Of a stretch of DNA of 64,000 nucleotides, positions 36,539-46,434 are shown one piece after another; the stretch's first letter is position 1, and every line of letters begins with the position of its first letter. Under the pieces are notes generated by a model. It was given only the letters and a program-made list of their open reading frames with translations. It did not search any database and was not told the DNA's origin. The translations under genes were made by a program, and so were the position numbers. This DNA comes from Nitrosophilus kaiyonis (GTDB taxonomy: Bacteria; Campylobacterota; Campylobacteria; Campylobacterales; Nitratiruptoraceae), in contig NZ_AP025696.1 in NCBI RefSeq assembly GCF_027943725.1, positions 1,279,501 to 1,343,500 on the forward strand, given 5' to 3'.

Positions 36539-38371
36539 TTACTCTTCAATATAATTTTTTAATTTTTTACCAACTTTTGGATGTTTTAATTTTTTAATTG
36601 CGCTTGATTCAATCTGTCTTACTCTTTCTCTTGTTACATTTAACTCTTTTCCAATCTCTTCAAGGGTTCTATCGCTCTCATCTGGCATTAGACCAAATCT
36701 CATTCTAATAACTGCTTTTTCTCTTTCATTTAGTTGCTCTAATACCTCTTCAATTCTTTTTTTCAAATCCTCTTTTAATATAGTTTCCATTGGATTTTCA
36801 CTTGATTTATCTTCTATGAAATCTCCAAATTTTCCATCCTCTTCACTTCCTATAGGTGCTTCAAGGCTTATTGGTTCTTTTGTTATTTTTATAACATTTT
36901 TTACTTTATCAACGCTTAATCCAACCTCTTTTGCAATTGTTTCTACATCTGGCTCTTTACCGGTCTCTTGTAAATGTTTTCTTATAATTTTATTTATTCT
37001 ATTTATTGTTTCAATCATATGTATAGGGATTCTAATGGTTCTTGCTTGATCTGCAATTGCTCTAGAGATTGCTTGTCGTATCCACCAAGTTGCATAAGTT
37101 GAAAATTTATACCCTTTTTTATATTCAAATTTATCAACAGCCTTCATCAATCCTATATTTCCCTCTTGGATAAGATCTAAAAATGGAAGGCCTCTATTTG
37201 TATATCTTTTTGCAATAGATACCACAAGTCTAAGATTTGATTTTGCCATTCTTGTTTTAGCTTCTTCACTAATTTTTTTACCTCTTTTAATCTGTTCTAA
37301 TATCTCTGCAAGCTGTTCTGGATCCATATTGAATCCTTTTTTACTTGCCTCTTTTGCTAAAAATAGCTTTTTAATATCCATATATGTGCTAACCATTGTA
37401 GCTTCTGGAACTCTTGCTGCTATCTCTTCTTTGCTTAAATGTGTAATCTCTTCAAGTATTTTTCTATGATTTTCTCTTAGTTGCTCATTGAAAAGTGGAA
37501 GTTTATATTCAAGTCTTTTTAGCTCTTTTTCAAAACCTTCATCACTTTTTAATGCAGTTTCAATTGATTTTACAAGTTCATTTATAAGTTTACTTGTTGG
37601 ACCAAGATCCATTAATTTCTCTTTTAAAATCTTCTTTTTAAAAGTTAATACAAGTTGATAATGAAGTTTTTCCTCTTCACTTGCATCAGGTGAAGGCTCT
37701 TTATCTCTTACTTTCATCCAATCTTTTTTTGCTTTTTCTAATGCTTTGAAAGCTTCAATTATCTTTTTTTCTCTTTTTGTTCTTTTTGCACTTTTTTTAT
37801 CTTCAGCGCTCTCTTCACTCTCTTCTTCTTCCTCTTCAAAACTTTTAAATAGCTCTTTTACCCTTCTTTCTCTATTTAATAGAGGCTCTTTATAATCTAA
37901 AATAAAATCTATTAAATATGGAATAGAACATATTGCGTCTAAAATAATATCTTCACCCATCTCTATTTTTTTAGAAAGTTCAATCTCTTCCTCTTTTGTT
38001 AGTAGAGGAATTTGTCCCATTTCTCTTAGATACATTCTTACAGGACTATCACTTCTTGACCATTCAAGAAGCTCTTTCTCTTTCATTAAATCAAACTCTT
38101 CTGCAAGTTCTTCTTCACTTAATGCTCTTTGTTCTTCCTCTTTTTTTGTTTTTTCTTCAATATTTAGAAGTTTTGCAGCTTCTGCTGAAGTTATTAATTT
38201 TACATTATATTTTTCTGATAACTGTTTAATCTTTTTAGCTTGTGCTAATGTAGGCTGTTTTTCAAATATTTCCACAATCTTTTCATAAGTAAGATTTGAG
38301 TTTTTATGCTCTTCAAAAAGCTCTTCAAGTTTTTTGTTGATATTTTTTGCAGTAGTTTTAGTAGCAGCCAT
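36539..38371 (-). CDS. rpoD: RNA polymerase primary sigma factor (sigma-70)
   Basis: 610 residues. Regions can be followed: 1.2 ([21 protein letters not shown]), an acidic non-conserved region, region 2 ([39 protein letters not shown]), region 3, and the C-terminal region 4 helix-turn-helix ([20 protein letters not shown]). It directs housekeeping transcription. The only gene of its transcription unit in view, flanked downstream by repeat I and upstream by a 180-base divergent gap with leuD. Confidence 0.97.
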   Translation of the reverse strand: MAATKTTAKNINKKLEELFEEHKNSNLTYEKIVEIFEKQPTLAQAKKIKQLSEKYNVKLITSAEAAKLLNIEEKTKKEEEQRALSEEELAEEFDLMKEKELLEWSRSDSPVRMYLREMGQIPLLTKEEEIELSKKIEMGEDIILDAICSIPYLIDFILDYKEPLLNRERRVKELFKSFEEEEEESEESAEDKKSAKRTKREKKIIEAFKALEKAKKDWMKVRDKEPSPDASEEEKLHYQLVLTFKKKILKEKLMDLGPTSKLINELVKSIETALKSDEGFEKELKRLEYKLPLFNEQLRENHRKILEEITHLSKEEIAARVPEATMVSTYMDIKKLFLAKEASKKGFNMDPEQLAEILEQIKRGKKISEEAKTRMAKSNLRLVVSIAKRYTNRGLPFLDLIQEGNIGLMKAVDKFEYKKGYKFSTYATWWIRQAISRAIADQARTIRIPIHMIETINRINKIIRKHLQETGKEPDVETIAKEVGLSVDKVKNVIKITKEPISLEAPIGSEEDGKFGDFIEDKSSENPMETILKEDLKKRIEEVLEQLNEREKAVIRMRFGLMPDESDRTLEEIGKELNVTRERVRQIESSAIKKLKHPKVGKKLKNYIEE

Positions 38372-38418
38372 AAAGTTATGCTCCTTATTGAAGTAGTCTA
38401 TTTTCCAAATCTTGCCCG

Positions 38419-38424
38419 ATTATA
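38419..38424 (-). promoter_or_regulatory. Candidate -10 box for rpoD
   Basis: On the minus strand TATAAT is preceded by a T-rich tract and by TATG, and lies about 48 bases before the rpoD ATG, which has an AAGGAG site. This fits Campylobacterota promoters, which rely on a -10 box and upstream T tracts. Confidence 0.5.
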
Positions 38425-38517
38425 CATAAAAAAGCTTAAAAAAAAATAAATAAAAAAATTAATATTAAATAAAGCTTAAAAAAATGGTAAATGTTTTATT
38501 TTTTTAGCGAATTTTGG

Positions 38518-38523
38518 TAAAAT
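38518..38523 (+). promoter_or_regulatory. Candidate -10 box for leuD-leuB
   Basis: TTTTGGTAAAAT ends 28 bases before the leuD ATG, downstream of a T-run (TTTTATTTTTTTAGCG). The T-rich element plus TGG-TAAAAT arrangement is typical of this phylum. No leader peptide or T-box is seen in the 180-base gap. Confidence 0.4.
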
Positions 38524-38551
38524 CTCGAAAAATTTAAAAAGAGGTTTAGAG

Positions 38552-39058
38552 ATGAATATTATAACAGGAAAAGTTTGGAAATTTGGAGATAATATTGATA
38601 CAGATTTAATTATTGCTGCAAGATATTTAAACACATCAGATCCTCATAAGCTTGCAGAACATGTTATGGAAGATGCAGATCCAGACTTTGTAAAAAAACT
38701 TCAGCCTGGAGATATTATAGTGGCTGGTGAAAATTTTGGTTGTGGAAGTAGCCGTGAACATGCACCAATTGCTTTAAAAGCGGCAGGAGTTGCAGCAGTT
38801 GTTGCAAAAAGTTTTGCAAGAATATTTTATAGAAACGCATTTAATATGGGACTTCCTATATTTGAATTAAAAGAGTCTGATAAGATAAATGAAGGTGATT
38901 TAATATCTATCGATATGGATAATGGAATTATAAAAGATATAAATAAAGATATAGAATATAAATTTTCTCCAATTCCTGAATTTATGCAAGAGTTGTTAGC
39001 ATGTGGTGGCCTTATAAATTATGCAAAAGCTGAGATGCTAAAAAAAAGCCAAATGTAA
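38552..39058 (+). CDS. leuD: 3-isopropylmalate dehydratase small subunit
   Basis: 168 residues of the short, archaeal-type aconitase swivel domain. [15 protein letters not shown] is at the N-terminus, and the substrate motif [14 protein letters not shown] is near residues 60-73, with [11 protein letters not shown] following. With LeuC (not in the window) it isomerises 2- to 3-isopropylmalate in leucine synthesis. leuB follows after 26 bases with its own GGAGG site, so this is a leuDB unit. Confidence 0.95.
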   Translation: MNIITGKVWKFGDNIDTDLIIAARYLNTSDPHKLAEHVMEDADPDFVKKLQPGDIIVAGENFGCGSSREHAPIALKAAGVAAVVAKSFARIFYRNAFNMGLPIFELKESDKINEGDLISIDMDNGIIKDINKDIEYKFSPIPEFMQELLACGGLINYAKAEMLKKSQM

Positions 39059-39084
39059 TATTTATTTAAAATCATGGAGGAAAA

Positions 39085-40155
39085 ATGAGAAAATATAAAA
39101 TTGCCGTTATTAAAGGCGATGGAATTGGTCCAGAAATTATAGATGAAGCTATAAAAGTTCTTGATGCAGTTAGCGTAAAAGAAGGATTTGAATTATCATA
39201 TCATGAATATTTAATGGGTGGTGCTGCATATGATGTTTATGGAGATCCGCTTCCGGAAGAGACAGTAGAAGGCGCAAAAAATGCAGATGCAGTTCTTTTT
39301 GGAGCAATTGGTGGAGAAAAATGGGATAATCTTCCAAGAGAAAAAAGACCAGAAACTGGACTTTTAAAATTAAGAGAGGCTCTTGGTGTTTTTGCAAACT
39401 TAAGACCAGTAACAGTTTATGATGAGTTAATAAATGCAAGTACATTAAAGCCTGATGTAATAAAAGGCGTTGATTTAATGGTTGTTAGAGAGCTTATTGG
39501 TGGGATATATTTTGGAAAGCCAAGAGCACTTGAAAAAGATAAAGCATATAATACAATGATTTATACAAAAGATGAAATAAAAAGAATTGCGAAAGTAGCA
39601 TTTGAAATAGCCAAAAAAAGAAAAAATAGAGTAACTTCAGTTGATAAAGCAAATGTTTTAGAAGTTAGTCAACTTTGGAGAGAAACAGTTGAAGAGGTTT
39701 CAAAAGATTATCCAGATGTAAAATTAGAACATATGTATGTTGATAATGCTGCAATGCAGTTGATAAGGGATCCAAAACAGTTTGATGTCATTTTAACTGG
39801 AAATATTTTTGGAGATATATTAAGTGATGAAGCTAGTATGTTGAGTGGCTCTATAGGTCTACTTCCAAGTGCGAGTATAGGTGAAAAATATGGTCTTTAT
39901 GAGCCAATTCACGGTAGTGCTCCAGATATTGCTGGTCAAGGTATAGCAAATCCTATAGCAACAATTGCAAGTGCAAGTATGATGCTAAGATATCAGTTTG
40001 GAGAAGAAAAAGCTGCTGATAGAATTGAAAATGCAATAAAAAGGGTATTAAAAGAGGGATACAGAACAAAAGATATTAGTAGTTTTGATGCAAAAGAGAT
40101 AGTAACCACAAATGAAATGGGTTCATTAATTGCACAATATGCAGCTCAAGATTAA
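39085..40155 (+). CDS. leuB: 3-isopropylmalate dehydrogenase
   Basis: 356 residues. [15 protein letters not shown] is at the N-terminus, with [14 protein letters not shown], the catalytic Lys/Asp region and the NAD-binding [20 protein letters not shown]. It performs oxidative decarboxylation in leucine biosynthesis. Strong GGAGG ribosome site. The 3' end overlaps the CCA-transferase start by about 17 bases, indicating co-transcription of leu genes with tRNA maturation and purU. Confidence 0.97.
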   Translation: MRKYKIAVIKGDGIGPEIIDEAIKVLDAVSVKEGFELSYHEYLMGGAAYDVYGDPLPEETVEGAKNADAVLFGAIGGEKWDNLPREKRPETGLLKLREALGVFANLRPVTVYDELINASTLKPDVIKGVDLMVVRELIGGIYFGKPRALEKDKAYNTMIYTKDEIKRIAKVAFEIAKKRKNRVTSVDKANVLEVSQLWRETVEEVSKDYPDVKLEHMYVDNAAMQLIRDPKQFDVILTGNIFGDILSDEASMLSGSIGLLPSASIGEKYGLYEPIHGSAPDIAGQGIANPIATIASASMMLRYQFGEEKAADRIENAIKRVLKEGYRTKDISSFDAKEIVTTNEMGSLIAQYAAQD

Positions 40156-41326
40156 ACACCAGGATATATTTCCTGGTTATGAAAAACTTCTTCCTGAAAA
40201 TCTTCAAAAAGAGCTTCAATTTCTAAAAAAACTTTTTTCTAAATATACGGATAGAGTCTATCTTGTTGGCGGTGCAGTAAGAGATTTGATAAGAAAAAAA
40301 TATCAAAATATTGATATTGATATTGTCGATTTGGATATAGAGGTATATTCAATTGAGCCAAATATTTTTGAAAAATTGATGAAAAAGATTGGTGCAAAAG
40401 GTGTTGGGAAAAGCTTTTTTGTTTATAAATATAAAGAAAATATCGATATTTCATTGCCAAGAGTAGAGAGTAAAATAGGAGTAGGACATAAAGCATTTGA
40501 AGTAAAACTAGCTAAAAGTGAAAAAGAGGCAAGTATTAGAAGAGATTTTAAAATGAATGCTTTAATGTTAAATGTTTATAGTGGAAAAATTTTAGATTTT
40601 TGGGGTGGAATAGAGGATATTTTTTCAAAAAGAATTTCCATTATTAATGAAGAAAAATTTAAAGAAGATAGTTTAAGAGTTTTAAGGGCAATGCAGTTTA
40701 GCGCAAGATTTGGATACAAAATAGAGAAAAAATCTTGTGGAATTATGAAAGAGATTAGTTTAAATGATTTAAGTAGCGAGAGAATTTTTTGGGAATTTGA
40801 AAAGATGTTTAAGGCAAAATATTTACATTTTGGGCTTTATTATCTGATATCACTAGATATAGCAAAAAAACTTTTTGATATTGAACTTGATAAAAGATTT
40901 TTTTTAAAAACTTCTAAAGAGTTATATAAAAATAGAAAATTTTTTGAAAAAGATATTTATAAATTCTATTTTTTATACATTTTTTCAAAAAATCTTCATA
41001 AAAGATATGATTATTTTTTAGATATTTTGAAAACGCCAAATGAATATTATAAAATTTTTAAAAAACAAAAATATTTACCAAAAAATAGGACTGATAGATT
41101 TTTAGTTGCTTTATCTATGTTATATCCATTAAATAGATGGCTGGGAAATTATAAAATTGATGTAAAAAATAGAGCAATGAAATTTGATATTTGGAAAAAG
41201 AGTTTTGATGGTGGCATAAAGGCAGTTGACCTTTTAAAAGAGGGTTTTAGTGGTAAAGAGTTAGGAGAAGAGCTTAAAAGAAGAAGATTAAAGATAATAA
41301 GAAAACTTTATAGGGGAAAAATATGA
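40139..41326 (+). CDS. CCA tRNA nucleotidyltransferase / poly(A) polymerase family
   Basis: 395 residues from ATG 40139; a TTG at 40130 is a possible alternative. The nucleotidyltransferase head has [11 protein letters not shown] with DIDIVD-like acidic residues ([11 protein letters not shown]), and the motifs RRDFKMNAL and DFWGGIEDI are conserved, followed by [12 protein letters not shown]-terminal basic tail ends the protein. It adds or repairs the CCA end of tRNAs, useful for tRNA genes lacking CCA. It overlaps purU by 4 bases. Confidence 0.9.
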   Translation: MQLKIKHQDIFPGYEKLLPENLQKELQFLKKLFSKYTDRVYLVGGAVRDLIRKKYQNIDIDIVDLDIEVYSIEPNIFEKLMKKIGAKGVGKSFFVYKYKENIDISLPRVESKIGVGHKAFEVKLAKSEKEASIRRDFKMNALMLNVYSGKILDFWGGIEDIFSKRISIINEEKFKEDSLRVLRAMQFSARFGYKIEKKSCGIMKEISLNDLSSERIFWEFEKMFKAKYLHFGLYYLISLDIAKKLFDIELDKRFFLKTSKELYKNRKFFEKDIYKFYFLYIFSKNLHKRYDYFLDILKTPNEYYKIFKKQKYLPKNRTDRFLVALSMLYPLNRWLGNYKIDVKNRAMKFDIWKKSFDGGIKAVDLLKEGFSGKELGEELKRRRLKIIRKLYRGKI

Positions 41327-42159
41327 GAAATTATCGAGTTTTGATTGATTGTAAAGATGAAAAGGGACTTGTTTTTAAAATATCAAAAATTTTTTATGAA
41401 AATGGTTTAAATATTGAAAAAAATGATGAATTTGTGGATAGGGAAAATGGAAAATTTTTTATGAGAAGTGAGGTTAAAGGAAAAGTTGATAAAGAAAATC
41501 TATATATTTTATTAAAAGGTGAACTTCCAGAAGATGCAAATATAAACATAGTTGAGCCAAAAAGAAAAAAAATTGTTTTAATGGCTACAAAAGAGAGTCA
41601 TGTATTAGGAGATATTTTAATTAGACATTTTGATGGTGAGTTGGAAGCTGATATATTAGCAGTTATATCAAATTATGATATTTTAAGACCACTTGTTGAA
41701 AAGTTTGGAATCGATTATTTTCATGTCCCACATGAAGAGTTAAAAAGAAGTGAGCATGAAGAGAAGATTTTATCACTTCTTGAGATGTTTGAAAAAGTAG
41801 ATTATATTGTTTTAGCAAAATATATGAGAATATTAACTCCAGAATTTGTTCAAAAGTATGAAAATAAGATTATAAATATTCATCACTCCTTTCTACCTGC
41901 ATTTGTAGGAGCAAATCCGTATAAACAAGCATATGATAGAGGTGTAAAAATAATTGGGGCAACTGCGCATTTTGTAAATAATAATCTTGATGAAGGTCCA
42001 ATAATAGCCCAAGATGTTATCCATGTTGATCACACCTATACTTGGCAAGATATGAGAAATGCTGGAAGAGATGTTGAAAAAGTGGTATTGGCAAAAGCTT
42101 TAAAACTTGCTCTTGAAGATAGAATTTTTGTATATGCAAATAAAACAGTGATTTTTTAA
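41323..42159 (+). CDS. purU: Formyltetrahydrofolate deformylase
   Basis: 278 residues. An N-terminal ACT domain (about 1-80, LIDCKDEKGLVFKISKIFYE) is followed by a formyltransferase-like hydrolase domain with YMRILTPEFV, NIHHSFLPAFVGANPY and GATAHFVNNNLDEGPII. It releases formate from 10-formyl-THF to balance one-carbon pools and supply PurT or formate metabolism. Coupled to the CCA gene by ATGA overlap. Repeat J begins shortly after the stop. Confidence 0.95.
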   Translation: MRNYRVLIDCKDEKGLVFKISKIFYENGLNIEKNDEFVDRENGKFFMRSEVKGKVDKENLYILLKGELPEDANINIVEPKRKKIVLMATKESHVLGDILIRHFDGELEADILAVISNYDILRPLVEKFGIDYFHVPHEELKRSEHEEKILSLLEMFEKVDYIVLAKYMRILTPEFVQKYENKIINIHHSFLPAFVGANPYKQAYDRGVKIIGATAHFVNNNLDEGPIIAQDVIHVDHTYTWQDMRNAGRDVEKVVLAKALKLALEDRIFVYANKTVIF

Positions 42160-42164
42160 TTAGA

Positions 42165-42398
42165 GAGCGGTGAAGCAGCGAAGCAGTGAAGCTGTAAAGC
42201 GGGATAGGGGTATAGGATGTAAGGGGATAAGGTGGTAAGGGGGTAAGCTGTGAAGCGGGAAAGGATGAAGGTAGAAGAAAGAAAGTAGAAGGGTTTAGTG
42301 ATAGTGGATAGTAATAGTGTTAGTAACAAAATTCACACTAACACTAATTCATAATACCTAATGACCAATGACCAATGACCAATGTCCAATGTCTAATG
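42165..42398. repeat. Intergenic dyad repeat J (GTGAAGC and TTAGTGATAG type)
   Basis: One of the longest copies. The left arm has GCGGTGAAGCAGCGAAGC, GGTATAGGATGTAAGGGG, ATAAGGTGGTAAGGGGGTAA, GTGAAGCGGG, GATGAAGGTAGAAG, TTAGTGATAGTGGATAGT and GTGTTAGTA. The right arm has CACTAACACTAATTC, then CCAATGACCAATGACCAATG and TCCAATGTCTAATG. The right arm is much shorter than the left. It lies between purU and trmL. Confidence 0.88.
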
Positions 42399-42408
42399 AA
42401 GGAATAAA

Positions 42409-42879
42409 ATGTTTAATATAGTCTTAGTAAATCCTCAAATTCCTCCAAATACAGGAAATATTGGAAGAGTTTGTGTAAATACAAACTCAAGACTTCATTT
42501 AATAAAACCATTAGGATTTGATATTGATGAAAAAGCAGTAAAAAGAGCAGGACTTGATTATTGGGATAAGCTTGATTTAGTTGTTTGGGAGAGTTTAGAA
42601 GATTTTATAAATGCAAATGAAAAAGATATTAAAAGATTTTTCTTTGCAACAACAAAATCAAAAAAGCCATATTTTAAAGCAAATTTTAATGTGGGAGATT
42701 TTTTAATTTTTGGTAGTGAAACAAAAGGTTTACCCATAGATTTTATGAAAATAAATTGGCAAAATGCTATAACAATTCCTATGTGTGAAAATGGAAGAAG
42801 TTTAAATTTGGCAGTTAGTGTAGGTATAGTTCTTTATGAAGCAATAAAACAAAATTTTGATAACTTTTGCAAAGTTTAG
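42409..42879 (+). CDS. trmL: tRNA (cytidine(34)-2'-O)-methyltransferase
   Basis: 156 residues of the SPOUT class. NIVLVNPQIPPNTGNIGRVC is at the N-terminus, and the knotted SAM site comprises LIFGSETKGLP and ITIPMCENGRSLNLAVSVGIVLYEA (split across two segments). It methylates the wobble ribose of tRNA-Leu. AAGGAA site after repeat J. A small membrane-peptide gene follows after 20 bases. Confidence 0.95.
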   Translation: MFNIVLVNPQIPPNTGNIGRVCVNTNSRLHLIKPLGFDIDEKAVKRAGLDYWDKLDLVVWESLEDFINANEKDIKRFFFATTKSKKPYFKANFNVGDFLIFGSETKGLPIDFMKINWQNAITIPMCENGRSLNLAVSVGIVLYEAIKQNFDNFCKV

Positions 42880-42899
42880 CTTTTAAAGGTACATTTATA

Positions 42900-43010
42900 A
42901 TGAAAGAGATTATAGATTATATTGTTGTAACACTTTTTGTACTTTTTATGATTTGGCTTATTGTTGGATATCACCATCAAAAGGGGCATCATAAGAGGGG
43001 AGAAGAGTAG
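42900..43010 (+). CDS. 36-residue single-helix membrane peptide with His-rich tail
   Basis: ATG with TAAAGG upstream, 20 bases after trmL on the same strand. The protein has a short N-terminus (MKEIIDY), a hydrophobic helix (about 8-23, IVVTLFVLFMIWLIVG) and a polar tail rich in His, Lys and Arg (YHHQKGHHKRGEE). The layout resembles small respiratory-complex subunits such as CcoQ, but no oxidase genes are adjacent. Repeat K starts directly after the stop. Real coding status is not certain. Confidence 0.55.
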   Translation: MKEIIDYIVVTLFVLFMIWLIVGYHHQKGHHKRGEE

Positions 43011-43012
43011 AA

Positions 43013-43187
43013 ATGGTAATTGGTATAGTGGTAATTGGTATATTAGTTATTGGTTATTGGAGTTGAGGGAGAAAGTTGAGTAATCTTAGTAATAGTGGAT
43101 AATAATAATTTAATATTCATATTTACACTTAATACTAATTCCAAATTTCTAATTACTAATATACCAATATACCAATAACTAATAACA
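43013..43187. repeat. Intergenic dyad repeat K (GGTAATTGGTATA type)
   Basis: The left arm is ATGGTAATTGGTATAGTGG, TAATTGGTATATTAG, TTATTGGTTATTGG, GAGTTGAGGGAG and TTAGTAATAGTGGATAAT. The right arm is CACTTAATACTAATTCC, AATTTCTAATTACTAAT, ATACCAATATACCAAT and AACTAATAAC. It lies between the 36-residue ORF and glyS; an A/T-rich leader of about 65 bases follows it. Confidence 0.85.
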
Positions 43188-43253
43188 AATTATATTATTA
43201 TATTTTTATCCTATAAAGAGTAAAATAATAAAAAAAATATTATGAGGTAAGAT

Positions 43254-45302
43254 ATGTTTAAACCGTTACTGATAGAAATTGGTGTAGAAGAGTTACCAGC
43301 AATACCTTTTTTAAAAGAGTTGCCAAATATTGAAAAAAAATGGGAAAAGATTTTAGAAGAAAACTCACTACTTTGTGAATTTAGTTTTTTTTATACGCCA
43401 AGACGTCTTGTTTTATGGCATCCAGAGTTTCCTACAAAGCAGAATGATTTTGAAGAAGAGCTTTTTGGAGCTCCTGTTGACATTGCATTTAAAGATGGCA
43501 AACCTACAAAAGCAGCTTTGAGTTTTGCAAAAAAGTGTGGAGTTGATGTTGAAAAACTTGGCAGAATAAAAAAAGGAAATAGAGAGGTTTTATATTTTAA
43601 AAGAGTTATTGAAGGTAAAAAAAGTGAAGATATTTTAAAAGATATGATAATAAAATGGCTAAAAACTCTAAACTTTGGTAGATCAATGAGATGGGGAAGT
43701 TTAAAAGAGGAGTTTATTAGGCCTATTAGATGGTCTATTGTCAATTTTGGCAATGAGTTTTTAAAATATAAAATATTTGGAGTTGAAAGTTCTAATTTTA
43801 CATATGGCCATAGAAGTATATCTCTTGATAAAATAGTAATAAAAGATGCAAAAGACTATTTTGAAAAGCTAAAAAATAGTGGTGTAATTCTGTTTCCAGA
43901 TAGCAGAAGAGAGAAGATTTTAGATGAGTTTGAAAGAATAGAAAAAGAAAAATCAATAACTATTGAAAAAGATGAAGAGCTTTTAGATGAGATAGTTGCA
44001 ATTACAGAGTACCCAACAGCATTAATTGGAGAGTTTGATAATGAGTTTTTAAAGCTTCCTCCTGAAGTTATTATTACAAGTATGAAAGAGCATCAAAGAT
44101 ATTTTCCTGTTTTTAAAGACGAAAATTTATATAATGGATTTGTAGTAGTATCAAATGCTTATACAGATGATTTTTCATTGGTTATTAAAGGAAATGAGAG
44201 AGTTTTAAAAGCAAGGCTCTCTGATGCTCTTTTCTTTTGGGAAAAGGATTTAGAAAAAGGTCTTGATATTGAAGGGCTTAAAAATGTTGTATTTATGGAT
44301 GAATTAGGAAGCCTATTTGATAAAGAGATAAGAGAGCTAAAAATAGCTCAAAAACTTTTTGAAAAATATATAGATGAGCTTATTTCACAAACAAATCTTG
44401 AAAAAGGAGAGCTTTTAGCTCTTTGTGAAAGAGCTGTAATGCTTTCAAAAGCTGATCTTTTAACTGAGATGGTATATGAATTTACTGAGCTTCAAGGGGT
44501 TATGGGCTACTATTATGCGTTAATGCAAGGAGAGGATGAGCTTGTTGCTCTATCTATAAAAGAGCAGTATTTACCAAATGGTGAAGATAGCGAGCTGCCA
44601 ACTACTCTTTTTAGCTCTTTAATATCAATTGCAGTTAAACTTGATACCTTAATGAGTCTATTTAGTATTGGAAAAATTCCTACAGGTTCTCGTGATCCAT
44701 TTGGCTTAAGAAGAGCAGCAAATGCAATCATAAGAATAATTTTAAATGAGCAGATTTCATTTGATATATCAAAAATATTTGAAGAGATAAAAGAAGAGTA
44801 TAAAGAGTTTGATACAAAAAAACTTGAAGAGTTTTTTATTGAAAGAATCTATCAATATTTTGATGTTAATCCTTCAGTTATAAAATCAGTTATAGAAAGT
44901 GGTGAGAGAGATTTGGTAGAGCTCTCACGTAAAATAAAAGCAGTTAATGAAATAGTTCAAAGTGATGAATTTAAAGATATTTTTACAACATTTAAAAGAG
45001 TTGCAAATATTGTTAAAGATATAGACCTATCAAAAGATTTAACTGTTGATGAAAATCTATTTGAGAGCAAATATGAAAAAGAGCTTTTTGACAGATTTAA
45101 TGAAGTGGTAAATAAAGAGTATGAAGATTATGAAAGCAAACTTGATGCTCTTTTTGGTTTAAAACCTGATATAGATAGATTTTTTGACCATGTTTTAGTT
45201 AATGTTGAAGATAGTAAATTAAGAGAAAATAGAAAAAATTTAATAGCTTCAATATATAAAGCTTTTAGAGATATTGCTGAGATAAAAGAGATTACAGTGT
45301 AA
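43254..45302 (+). CDS. glyS: Glycyl-tRNA synthetase beta subunit
   Basis: 682 residues, the normal length for the beta chain of the alpha2beta2 enzyme. LLIEIGVEELPA is at the N-terminus, with GRSMRWGS, FIRPIRWSIVNF, TSMKEHQRYFPVF and the HD-like segment KADLLTEMVYEFTELQG. The C-terminal region resembles the DALR anticodon domain. The alpha subunit (glyQ) is not in the window. GAGGTAAG-type ribosome site; the FAD oxidoreductase follows after 19 bases. Confidence 0.97.
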   Translation: MFKPLLIEIGVEELPAIPFLKELPNIEKKWEKILEENSLLCEFSFFYTPRRLVLWHPEFPTKQNDFEEELFGAPVDIAFKDGKPTKAALSFAKKCGVDVEKLGRIKKGNREVLYFKRVIEGKKSEDILKDMIIKWLKTLNFGRSMRWGSLKEEFIRPIRWSIVNFGNEFLKYKIFGVESSNFTYGHRSISLDKIVIKDAKDYFEKLKNSGVILFPDSRREKILDEFERIEKEKSITIEKDEELLDEIVAITEYPTALIGEFDNEFLKLPPEVIITSMKEHQRYFPVFKDENLYNGFVVVSNAYTDDFSLVIKGNERVLKARLSDALFFWEKDLEKGLDIEGLKNVVFMDELGSLFDKEIRELKIAQKLFEKYIDELISQTNLEKGELLALCERAVMLSKADLLTEMVYEFTELQGVMGYYYALMQGEDELVALSIKEQYLPNGEDSELPTTLFSSLISIAVKLDTLMSLFSIGKIPTGSRDPFGLRRAANAIIRIILNEQISFDISKIFEEIKEEYKEFDTKKLEEFFIERIYQYFDVNPSVIKSVIESGERDLVELSRKIKAVNEIVQSDEFKDIFTTFKRVANIVKDIDLSKDLTVDENLFESKYEKELFDRFNEVVNKEYEDYESKLDALFGLKPDIDRFFDHVLVNVEDSKLRENRKNLIASIYKAFRDIAEIKEITV

Positions 45303-45321
45303 GGCACCTTTAGGAATTTTA

Positions 45322-46434
45322 ATGATTTATGATTTTATTATAGTTGGTGCTGGAAGTGCAGGTGCTCATTGTGCATATTTTTTAAAAAAAGCTGGTGCAA
45401 AGGTTTTAGTAGTTGAGCAAAACAGCATTGCAAGTGGTGCAAGTTTTGCTGCTGGAGCCTTCATATCTCCAAGACTTGGACGAGGAGGTATTTTACAAAA
45501 AGTCACAAATCACGCTTTTTCTTTCAGTGTTGATTTTTATAAAAAAAATTTTAGTCAATATTTTTATCAAACAGGCATTTTAAGACTTCCAAAAGATAAA
45601 GAGGATGCAGAAAAGTTTAGTGAATATGAAAAATTTATCGATGTAAATTATGAAAAAAAGAGTTCAAATGATCTTTCTTTTTTAAAAGATTATGCAAAAG
45701 AGTTTGGAGGATTTTTTTTTAAAGATGGTGGTGTTGTAGATGCTGTAAGAATATGCAAAACTTTATTAAGTGACATAGAAGTAAAAGAGAGTTGTAAAGT
45801 AGAAAAAATAGAAAAAAAAGATGATGTTTTTTTGGTTAACGATTTTAAATCAAAGTCGGTTGTACTTGCAACTGGCGCTTGGGAAGATTTAAATGAAGAT
45901 TATATTAGTTATGGAAAAGTGGCTGGTTTTAGATTTGATGTAAATGCTGATTTAAATCTACCTTGTTCTATTCATAAAAAGATCTCTATATCTAAAAAGA
46001 TAAATAATAAAATTATAATAGGTGCTACCCATAATAGAGTTGAAGAGGTTATCTGCCCTGTAAAGCCAAATTCTTATTTATTAGATGAAGCTAAAAAAAT
46101 GGTTGAAATAAAAAATGTAGAGATAACTGGAATGTATTGTGGAGTTAGACCAAGTATATATGATCATTTACCTGTAATTGGAGAGGTTATTGATTCAAAA
46201 AAAACTTTAGAGAAATTTTCTAAAATAAAAAGAGGTAAAAAAATAGACCCAAAAGATTTTATAAAACATAAAAATCTTTATATAATAAATGGATTTGGTG
46301 GTAGAGGATTTGTTTTTGGACCCTATATTTCAAAAAGACTTGTTGATTTTATAATTGATAAAAAAGAGATAGAAAAAGAGTTAAATATAGATAGAGTTTT
46401 TTTGAGATATATGAAGAAGGGGAGGGAGGTGTGA
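45322..46434 (+). CDS. FAD-dependent oxidoreductase (DAO/glycine oxidase-like)
   Basis: 370 residues. An N-terminal dinucleotide fold IIVGAGSAGAHCAYFLKKAG with a closing VVEQ acidic position, a FAD-box VVLATGAW near residue 190, and the C-terminal NGFGGRGFVFGPYIS segment define a DAO-superfamily enzyme. GVRPSIYDHLPVIGEV also recalls the oxidase half of MnmC, so tRNA wobble-uridine modification is an alternative to amine or amino-acid oxidation. The TGA stop is part of repeat L (GTGTGAAGCTGTGAAGCG), so the last residues Glu-Val are repeat-derived. Confidence 0.85.
   Translation: MIYDFIIVGAGSAGAHCAYFLKKAGAKVLVVEQNSIASGASFAAGAFISPRLGRGGILQKVTNHAFSFSVDFYKKNFSQYFYQTGILRLPKDKEDAEKFSEYEKFIDVNYEKKSSNDLSFLKDYAKEFGGFFFKDGGVVDAVRICKTLLSDIEVKESCKVEKIEKKDDVFLVNDFKSKSVVLATGAWEDLNEDYISYGKVAGFRFDVNADLNLPCSIHKKISISKKINNKIIIGATHNRVEEVICPVKPNSYLLDEAKKMVEIKNVEITGMYCGVRPSIYDHLPVIGEVIDSKKTLEKFSKIKRGKKIDPKDFIKHKNLYIINGFGGRGFVFGPYISKRLVDFIIDKKEIEKELNIDRVFLRYMKKGREV

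Noticed and set aside
38372-38551. Leucine leader peptide, T-box or riboswitch before leuD
   Set aside because: The 180-base gap is A/T-rich with promoters for rpoD and leuD; no Leu-codon run, T-box or conserved aptamer structure is visible.
42165-42398. CRISPR array, because of regularly repeated short units
   Set aside because: Units are 7-9 bases, degenerate and contiguous, with no 20-40 base unique spacers, and no cas genes are nearby.
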